From a bacterium (GTDB lineage Bacteria; Bacillota; Clostridia; Oscillospirales; Ruminococcaceae): DNA of 10,891 nt. This document shows positions 6,436 to 10,891 of the stretch, in pieces. Position 1 is the first letter of the stretch. Each line of letters begins with the position of its first letter. The position numbers and the translations under genes were made by a program. Location: positions 1-10,891 of the forward strand of contig SFVK01000021.1 in the NCBI GenBank assembly GCA_004561545.1, in the 5' to 3' direction. The notes under the pieces were generated by a model. It did no database searches, had not been told where the DNA came from, and saw nothing but the letters and a program-made list of their open reading frames with translations.

Positions 6436-7491
6436 AAAAGTCCCTCCCAGTTTTCCTGCCAAGGCAGGGTCAAAAACCGTCCGCCTTCCTGGATTGGCAA
6501 AGCGGTATAGCCGGAATGACGAAGATCGTCCGGCTGTCAGTGGTCCAGCAGGGCATACAGCCTGCCCTGTGCCTGAAACGCATGGGCGCTCTGTGCGCCA
6601 AAGGTCTGGCGTGCGCCGGGGCCAGCCGTCCACCCATTCAATTTCCTGCAGGGCGGTCTCCCGGCCAAGGGTGCAGTTTCCCCGTTGGGTCAGCGGACGG
6701 GCGCAGATGTGGGTGATGTACCAGCGGCCGTCCTTTTCCAGAAAACAGGCGTGTCCGCTTTTTTGCAGGGGATTTTCCGGTGCGTCCCATGCGGTGAGCA
6801 GCGGATGATACGGCGAGTTCTCCCACGGCCCGTCCAGCGTCCGGGCGCGGGCCACCGTGGCCGCATGGTGGTAGCCGGTGCCGCCCGCCGCGCAGAGCAG
6901 ATAATACCAGCCGTCTTTCTGCAAAATATGCGGGCCTTCGCAGACGCCCCAGTCGGTGCCCTTGTAAAAATGCTTTCGCTGGCCCACAAGGCGCATGGTT
7001 TGCGCATCAAATTCCTGAATGACGGTGCCCGCAAAACCGGGGCGGTCCAGCCGCCAGTCAAACAGCATATTCAAAAAGTAGTGCTTGCCGTTGCGGTCGT
7101 GGAACAGCGCCGGGTCAAAGCCGCTGGCGGTGACAAAGACCGGGTCGCTCCAGGGGCCTTCGATGTCGGGGGCGGTGATAACGTAGTTCAGCGTGTCCTT
7201 GAAGGCGGTGCTGCTCTTCACATCGGTGTAGACCAGCCAGAACTTACCTTCCGCGTAGGACAGGTGCGGCGCCCACAGGCTGCCGGAATTGTAGTTTCCC
7301 GGCAGGCCGCTGGGGACCTGCTCCGGCCGGGTGATGGGCGCGGCGCACCACTGCCAATGCACAAGGTCACGGGAATGGTAGATGTCAATGCCGGGCCACC
7401 ACTCAAAGGTGGAGGTGGCAATATAGTAGTCCTCCCCCACCTGCACCGCGCTGGCGTCGGGGTGAAAGCCGGGCAAAATCGGATTTTTCAT
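5515..7491 (-). CDS. Truncated GH43 glycosidase in one frame with the ROK kinase
   Basis: One 658-codon open frame. Residues 1 to about 291 are the catalytic five-bladed domain of a GH43 beta-xylosidase/alpha-L-arabinofuranosidase, closest in style to the long GH43 enzymes such as subfamily 11. Asp12 (GFHPDAS) is the expected base, Asp126 (GFDPALF) the pKa modulator and Glu185 (CEGPHI) the acid, so all three catalytic residues remain. The sequence breaks off after EWVDGWPR, where relatives of about 500-540 residues continue into a C-terminal beta-sandwich domain. Residues about 292-352 are low-complexity reading of another gene's DNA in the wrong frame, and from Met353 the ROK kinase follows. 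No signal peptide is present, so the enzyme would act on imported oligosaccharides. The gene starts 4 nt after the GH36 stop, with GAGG upstream. Either a fusion protein is made or the GH43 part is a pseudogene; activity without the C-terminal domain is doubtful. Confidence 0.75.
   Translation of the reverse strand: MKNPILPGFHPDASAVQVGEDYYIATSTFEWWPGIDIYHSRDLVHWQWCAAPITRPEQVPSGLPGNYNSGSLWAPHLSYAEGKFWLVYTDVKSSTAFKDTLNYVITAPDIEGPWSDPVFVTASGFDPALFHDRNGKHYFLNMLFDWRLDRPGFAGTVIQEFDAQTMRLVGQRKHFYKGTDWGVCEGPHILQKDGWYYLLCAAGGTGYHHAATVARARTLDGPWENSPYHPLLTAWDAPENPLQKSGHACFLEKDGRWYITHICARPLTQRGNCTLGRETALQEIEWVDGWPRRTPDLWRTERPCVSGTGQAVCPAGPLTAGRSSSFRLYRFANPGRRTVFDPALAGKLGGTFMKTIGVDLGGTNIKAALVDEQGKILKEKSVKTNLPRPAERVCDDIAALCNELAGGQQMAGIGVGCPGTVDGGIVLYSNNLVWKNFDMGDYLTAKTGLSVRIANDANAVALGEALAGCARGAHSAVILTLGTGVGGGVVLEGKLLTGYTGAAAEPGHMVILDTPDAARCTCGRRGCLEAYASATALIRMTKEAMKARPESVMHHMKLSGRTAFDAAEQGDAAAQAVTAQYIHFLAVGVANLINVFFPEVVGLSGGVANQGEALLAPLRAEVEHLVFGHDFAQKKTRIAACTLGYRAGVIGAALLARN
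6433..6613 (-). pseudogene. 3' remnant of a second GH43-like glycosidase gene
   Basis: In the frame offset by one from the GH43/ROK frame, minus-strand 6613-6433 reads as a protein C-terminus. It starts near PGARQTFGAQSAHAF and continues GRLYALLDH, then a TGA at 6539-6537, then QPDDLRHSGYTALPI and a tail ending WEGLL. The stop TGA overlaps the ROK ATG as ATGA. The pattern D-x-W-x-P-x-D-L-x-x-S-x-Y-x-x-L-P-I is the conserved C-terminal segment of certain GH43-like enzymes, where the position after DH is tryptophan. The TGA therefore probably replaced TGG. The rest of this gene is missing. The most direct reading is a deletion that joined the front of the first GH43 gene to the end of this one. 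Confidence 0.7.
6441..6448 (-). promoter_or_regulatory. Ribosome binding site of the ROK kinase gene
   Basis: GGGAGGGA on the minus strand, 5 nt before the ATG at 6435. It supports independent initiation of the kinase even though the frame is open upstream. Confidence 0.75.
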
Positions 7492-7495
7492 AGTC

Positions 7496-9565
7496 TCAGT
7501 CCTCGTTCTCCGTCAGAATGGCCACGCCGTCAAAGTCCGTCAGGCCGCAGACGGTCTTGCCGTCAAGGGCAATGTCGGAGCGGGCGAACAGTTGGGGGTT
7601 GCTGCCGATGTCCGGCAGTTCCACCCGGTCAGGAGCCTCGTGGAAGGTGTGCAGCACCGTCAGGGTCTGGTTTTTTCCCCGGCGCACCACCGCCTGCCAG
7701 CCCCTGGGGTAGCGGTAACTGGCGATTTTGGGGCCGTACCGTTTGCTGAACCCTTCGGCAATCACCGGGGCGGCCCTGGCGTAAAAGTCACAGCCTGCCT
7801 GCATGACCTGCCATTGTTCCTCCCGCAGGGCGAAGATATCGCCGGAGTAGCACAGCCGGCCCAGCAGGCCGCTGCAAATCTGGTAATACAGCTTTTGCAG
7901 AGTGTGTTCCGGGTGGACCACCGCCCAGATCCGGCTCTGGCGGGGCAGTAAGATGCGGTGCATATTGGCCGCAATGATGGGAATTTCGTCACATTCATGG
8001 GCGTCGGAAATGCTGGCCATGGGGCAGAGGTTCAGAAAGCTGTGTACCAGCCGGTGCCCGCCGGAGGAGCAAAGCTCGATGACCAGCTCCGGCAATTCCC
8101 GCTGGATGCGGGCAAAAAACGCCTGTGTGGCCCCGATCTGCTGACGCAGACCCTCGCCCAGACTCTCCGCGCCGTCACAGCCGATGCCGATGGTCTCGTT
8201 GTAGTCCACCTTCATGTAGTCAAAGCGGTTGTCCCGCAGAAAGGCAATGACCTTTTCGGCCAGATACTCCTGCACCTCCGGCTTGCGCATATCCCAGAAC
8301 CGGCGGTCGCCCGCCGTAATGGGGCGACCGTCCCGGTGGAGCAGCCAGTCCAGCTTTTGGAAACAGACCGCATCGTCCCGGCCCGCCACCTCAAACTCAA
8401 ACCAGATGCCCGCCTTCATGCCCGCGTCATGGATGGCGTCCACAACGGGGCACAGACCGTGGGGGAAGGCTTTCCGGCTGACCTGCCAGCTTCCAAGGCG
8501 GCTGGCACTCTCGATGGCGGCGTCATCGTACCAGCCCGCGTCAATGACGTAGGTGCCCAAGCCCCGTCCTTTGAGAAATTCCACCTGACGCAGCACGGTC
8601 TCCTCGGTGGGAACGCCCCAGGTGGTACAGAACTCATTGAAAATCACCGGCATATCCGCGTCGGCGGCGGGGATTTTCACATGGCGGCGAATATCCGCGG
8701 TGAGGGCCTGCGCGGCCTCGTCCACACCGCCGCGCACCGCAGTGAGCAGGGCGGGCGGCACGGCAAATTCCTCGCCGGGGGCCAGTGTTTTGCACCAGTG
8801 GCCGAGCTCCCGGTCCGCCAGACCGCCGGACAGCGACAGGCCAAAGTCCTGCCGGTACAGTTCCATCTGCCAGCTGCTGGCCTGCGTGGTGGCTGCCGCC
8901 CAGGTTACGCCGTGGGCGGTGTCCTCCACCGCGCAGAAGGGCACATACCCCCGCACCGGAAAGCTGCCCACGCTGCCAAACCGCAGGCTGTTGGCGGAAT
9001 ACTGCTTCCAGCTGGGCTCCAGTTGCAAATCCTCGGCGGGTTCGCTCACAAGGCGACCCTCGCCACTCCATGTGGAGCGCAAGCGGTGAATGGTCAGCGT
9101 CTCGGGGGCCAGCCCCTCGGCAAAGGGCGACAGGCTGCCCAGCGTGAAGCTGGACAGCATTTCCAGCGTGACGGGACTGCCGCCGATGTTGCGCACCGTC
9201 ACCGACACCTCGGCGGCGGGGGAATTTTCAAACAGGCGCAGCGTGTGGACCGCCCGCAGGCTGCGGGCATCCTCCAGCGTGGTGACGATGTTCACGCCTT
9301 CCCCGGTCCGTTCCACCGTCTGCTCCCGATAACGCAGTGCTCTGGTGCCTAGGCTGTTCCGCATGGTGCGGCCCCCGCTGAAAAAGGCGGGCGCGTCATC
9401 CTCGGCGCATTTGAGCTGCACCAGCGGCTCGGCGGCGCAGTCGGCGCGGCAGGCGGCGTGTTCCATGCCCGTGGGAACCAGCAGCAGTTCCACTGTGCCG
9501 GTTTCGTCCTTGCGGTACAGGGCGGTCAGGCCGCCGCAGACGGCAGCATACAACGGTTCTCTCAT
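7496..9565 (-). CDS. Alpha-galactosidase, GH36-type (melibiase)
   Basis: This is a complete 689-residue cytosolic glycoside hydrolase without a signal peptide. The N-terminal half (to about 300) is the beta-sandwich domain, followed by a TIM barrel and a small C-terminal beta domain. Within the barrel, YVIDAGWYDD (339-348) is the GH36 D-x-GWF/Y motif, MKVDYNE (451-457) carries the expected nucleophile Asp454 in a K-x-D-x-N signature, CSSGGHR (499-505) matches the family CSSGG loop, and Asp521 in ISDAHE is the likely acid/base. Relatives remove alpha-1,6-galactose from raffinose-type or galactomannan oligosaccharides. The SDAHE and GGHRLVHS variants differ from the common SDDTD/GGGRFD forms, so a different alpha-linked sugar is possible. 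A strong AAAGGAG lies before the ATG, overlapping the stop of the upstream GH88 remnant. It is the only intact hydrolase of the block. Confidence 0.83.
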   Translation of the reverse strand: MREPLYAAVCGGLTALYRKDETGTVELLLVPTGMEHAACRADCAAEPLVQLKCAEDDAPAFFSGGRTMRNSLGTRALRYREQTVERTGEGVNIVTTLEDARSLRAVHTLRLFENSPAAEVSVTVRNIGGSPVTLEMLSSFTLGSLSPFAEGLAPETLTIHRLRSTWSGEGRLVSEPAEDLQLEPSWKQYSANSLRFGSVGSFPVRGYVPFCAVEDTAHGVTWAAATTQASSWQMELYRQDFGLSLSGGLADRELGHWCKTLAPGEEFAVPPALLTAVRGGVDEAAQALTADIRRHVKIPAADADMPVIFNEFCTTWGVPTEETVLRQVEFLKGRGLGTYVIDAGWYDDAAIESASRLGSWQVSRKAFPHGLCPVVDAIHDAGMKAGIWFEFEVAGRDDAVCFQKLDWLLHRDGRPITAGDRRFWDMRKPEVQEYLAEKVIAFLRDNRFDYMKVDYNETIGIGCDGAESLGEGLRQQIGATQAFFARIQRELPELVIELCSSGGHRLVHSFLNLCPMASISDAHECDEIPIIAANMHRILLPRQSRIWAVVHPEHTLQKLYYQICSGLLGRLCYSGDIFALREEQWQVMQAGCDFYARAAPVIAEGFSKRYGPKIASYRYPRGWQAVVRRGKNQTLTVLHTFHEAPDRVELPDIGSNPQLFARSDIALDGKTVCGLTDFDGVAILTENED

Positions 9566-9578
9566 CTTCCCTGCTCCT

Positions 9579-10307
9579 TTACCAAAGATACACGCCCCGG
9601 CCGGTCAGTTTCAGAATTGCCTCAATGAAAAAGTAATCTCCGTAAGTGTAGTTGACGTTGTGCAGCGGGCCATGATAGTCGGCGCTGCAATTGCGCAAAA
9701 GGCCGTCGGTGTCGGGGCTCCAGTCGGCGGACACGTCCAGCGTATGCAGCAGTTTGAGCGCCGGGGCCATGTATTCCTCCGCCCGCTCCGGCACCAGCCG
9801 GGCCAGTTCAATGAGGCCTCAGGCGGCCACGGCGGCGGCGATGTCATCCTGATAGAACGGCTCGGCGGGCTGGCAGAAGTCCACCGGGATGCGCCCGTCC
9901 GCCGGGATATGGCGAATAAAATACTCCGCCACCTTTTGCGCCGCCGCCAGATACCGCACCGACCCGGTGTGCTTGAAGCTCATCACAAAGCCGTACAGTG
10001 CCCAGGTCTGGCCGCGTGTCCAACTGGGCCCCTGCGCGTAACCCTGCCCGCCGTAGTCCCGCACAAAGGCGCCGGTTGCGGGGTCAAACTCCACGATGTG
10101 GCGCACGCTGCCGTCAGGACGGATGAAGTTGGCAAGCACCGTGTCGGCGTGGCGGACGGCAATGCCCGCAAAGCGGGGATCTTTGGTCTCCTCGCTGGCC
10201 CAGTAGAGCAGCGGAATATTGAACATGGAATCAATGATGACCCAGCCTCGGGTGTCGCTGTCCTGACCGGGGATGTCGTTCCATGCGCGGATATGAAACC
10301 GCCGCCG
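9579..10307 (-). pseudogene. GH88 unsaturated glucuronyl hydrolase, 5'-truncated and interrupted by TGA
   Basis: GH88 enzymes remove the 4,5-unsaturated uronic acid left by polysaccharide lyases. The frame shows FHIRAWNDIPGQD at the left, then GWVIIDSMFNIPLLYWASEE (its Asp matches the general acid/base region of Bacillus UGL), HIVEFDPATG, GGQGYAQGPSWTRGQTWALYG (the W-x-R-x-x-x-W substrate site) and, near the end, NVNYTYGDYFFIEAI. Two lesions are visible. A TGA at 9821-9819 falls within AAAVAA-GLIEL; relatives often have a cysteine or serine there, and the same frame continues to the true end at the TAA at 9579. The first 130-150 residues are absent: the frame meets a TAA at 10310-10308, where homology ends and different DNA begins. 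A 2-nt change near 10293 may also be present, since GGGF lies in another frame. The product, if any, lacks the N-terminal catalytic Asp. Confidence 0.82.
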
Positions 10308-10340
10308 TTAGCGGGGTGTTCGTAAGACAGTTAAATAGGC

Positions 10341-10373
10341 AAAAGGCGTGACGAAAGTGATCACGCCTTTTTT
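10341..10373. terminator. Strong bidirectional intrinsic terminator
   Basis: AAAAGGCGTGA (10341-10351) and TCACGCCTTTT (10361-10371) form a perfect 11-bp stem with a 9-nt loop. A run of six T follows on the plus strand (10368-10373) and four T on the minus strand. In the minus direction it would stop transcription coming from the acetyltransferase side before it reaches the hydrolase genes. Confidence 0.8.
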
Positions 10374-10385
10374 CATGTAAGGATA

Positions 10386-10398
10386 GCCGCATAGCGGC
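10386..10398. repeat. Short perfect hairpin
   Basis: GCCGC, ATA, GCGGC: a 5-bp all-G/C stem with a 3-nt loop just beyond the terminator. The function is unknown; no T-run follows. Confidence 0.4.
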
Positions 10399-10477
10399 GC
10401 AAGGGATGGATCCCCTTGTACGGAACGCAGTGACGCACCCCAGATATTCAGGGGGCCGAGCTGTTCGGTCTCGCAGA

Positions 10478-10512
10478 GCGCACATACGGGTTTAACCCGT
10501 ATAGAAGTGCGC
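10478..10512. repeat. Composite inverted repeat (two-part stem)
   Basis: An outer stem GCGCAC (10478-10483) pairs with GTGCGC (10507-10512). Inside it is a near-perfect palindrome, ATACGGG, TTTAA, CCCGTAT (10484-10502), and a 4-nt bulge AGAA on one side. The structure has no T-run and so does not look like a plain terminator. It could be a cruciform, protein binding site or element-end structure (inference). Confidence 0.55.
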
Positions 10513-10545
10513 CCTTAGTATCAGTTCGACAAATCTTAATTTGAC

Positions 10546-10891
10546 TTACTTCTTCACTCTTTTTGATAAATGAAGTTCATTATCATCTACATATCCAAGT
10601 TTATTATATACAGTTTGTGCAACAAGATTTTCTTGTCCTGTTAGAAGTTCATATTTGTCAATTCTTACTGCAATAAGCCTCTGCAAAAGTAATCATCTCA
10701 CTCGCTAAGCCTCTTTTTCTGTATGCTGGTTTAACATACACTTCTGTAATTTCAGGCATATATTCATCATAGCAGAACGATTTTTTAAGCTGAACACAAA
10801 CAAATCCAACTAACATATCATCTTCATCAGCAACGATAACAACTTCCTGTTTATTATTCATAAGGGAATTTCTAATATTGTCTATGCTTGT
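10546..10891 (-). pseudogene. GNAT family N-acetyltransferase, partial and frameshifted
   Basis: GNAT proteins move an acetyl group from acetyl-CoA to an amine. The gene enters from the right window edge: the frame is open from 10891 (TSIDNIRNSL before the ATG at 10861), so its true start is probably outside. The acetyl-CoA site is clear in ITEVYVKPAYRKRGLASEMI (the family V-x-P-x-x-R-x-x-G-x-A pattern). After AEAYCSKN a TGA at 10658-10660 ends the frame. The family C-terminus KYELLTGQENLVAQTVYNKLGYV resumes at once in another frame and continues to LSKRVKK and the TAA at 10546-10548. A loss of one or two bases near 10660 explains this. Base composition is strongly AT-rich compared with everything to the left, a sign of foreign origin or a contig misjoin. 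The substrate is not readable. Confidence 0.75.

Larger units (their letters stand above)
10311..10545. other. Non-coding junction region with hairpins, possible mobile-element flank
   Basis: These 235 bases separate the GH88 remnant from the acetyltransferase gene. They hold a terminator-like hairpin (10341-10373), a small GCCGC-ATA-GCGGC hairpin (10386-10398) and a composite hairpin (10478-10512). An 84-codon open frame crosses the region on the minus strand but runs out of frame into the GH88 DNA, has no ribosome binding site and shows no recognisable domain, so I do not call it a gene. The abrupt change from carbohydrate-gene DNA to AT-rich DNA suggests the edge of an inserted element or a rearrangement (inference). 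Confidence 0.4.

Noticed and set aside
6685..7749. A 354-codon plus-strand frame opposite GH43 and the end of GH36
   Set aside because: It crosses two minus-strand genes, has no motif or start signal, and follows the codon pattern of their complement.
7958..9352. A 464-codon open frame on the plus strand opposite the GH36 gene
   Set aside because: The opposite strand encodes an intact GH36 enzyme with all catalytic motifs. Long antisense frames are expected in GC-rich coding DNA, and the product is rich in Gly, His and Gln without a known fold.
6537..9821. Recoded TGA (tryptophan or selenocysteine) as an explanation for two in-frame stops
   Set aside because: TGA ends several intact genes here (isomerase, DUF4867, ROK), so it is a normal stop. 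I saw no SECIS-like structure after either TGA, and both genes carry other damage.
10231..10485. An 84-codon minus-strand frame across the terminator and the GH88 junction
   Set aside because: It reads through a strong hairpin and into GH88 DNA in the wrong frame, with no ribosome binding site or known domain.
1..10891. CRISPR arrays, tRNA or rRNA genes, transposase or integrase genes
   Set aside because: No regularly spaced repeats, cloverleaf-like segments, conserved rRNA stretches or transposase/integrase motifs were found on either strand. The mobile-element idea at the right end rests only on composition and hairpins.

Overview
The window is about 10.9 kb of mostly GC-rich DNA. All recognisable genes lie on the minus strand, so transcription runs from high to low coordinates. 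Protein style (clostridial-type sugar kinase and isomerase, ROK kinase, intracellular glycoside hydrolases without signal peptides), strong AGGAG-type ribosome binding sites and base composition suggest a gut member of the Clostridia, probably a GC-rich Oscillospiraceae/Ruminococcaceae lineage. This is an inference from sequence style, not a taxonomic test.

Layout in the direction of transcription. (1) 10891-10546: an AT-rich GNAT acetyltransferase, cut by the window edge and frameshifted. (2) 10545-10311: a non-coding stretch with a strong terminator-like hairpin and a long composite hairpin, resembling the flank of a mobile element. (3) 10307-9579: a GH88-type unsaturated glucuronyl hydrolase without its N-terminus and with one in-frame TGA. 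(4) 9565-7496: an intact GH36-type alpha-galactosidase. (5) 7491-5515: a GH43 beta-xylosidase/arabinofuranosidase cut short and joined in one frame to a ROK sugar kinase. Between them sits an out-of-frame 3' remnant of a second GH43-like gene. (6) 5514-5313: a regulatory gap with a 7-bp-arm inverted repeat and a pair of near-identical direct repeats. (7) 5312-4377: a cupin/AraC-family regulator. (8) 4376-4246: a terminator and a candidate operon promoter. (9) 4245-59: a tight catabolic operon of xylulokinase (frameshifted), a DUF4867 cupin protein, an L-fucose/arabinose-isomerase-fold sugar isomerase and a fructose-6-phosphate-aldolase/transaldolase.

Read as a system, this is a plant-polysaccharide (hemicellulose or arabinogalactan-like) utilisation locus. 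Cytoplasmic hydrolases release xylose/arabinose, galactose and unsaturated uronate units. The ROK kinase phosphorylates a hexose. The isomerase and FGGY kinase send an aldopentose through a ketopentose to its phosphate, and the transaldolase-like enzyme links this to central metabolism. The AraC-type regulator between the two gene blocks is the likely local controller. No transporter and no classical XylA xylose isomerase are present in the window.

The most striking feature is the number of lesions: an internal deletion with frameshift in the kinase, a deletion fusing two GH43 genes, in-frame TGAs in two genes, a 5' truncation of GH88 at a composition boundary, a frameshifted GNAT gene, and loss of the expected ATG of the isomerase. 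Either this locus is decaying after a mobile-element event, or the assembly has local errors. Raw-read inspection would decide. I did not find a clearly new defence, RNA or mobile system. The least characterised intact component is the DUF4867 cupin protein.
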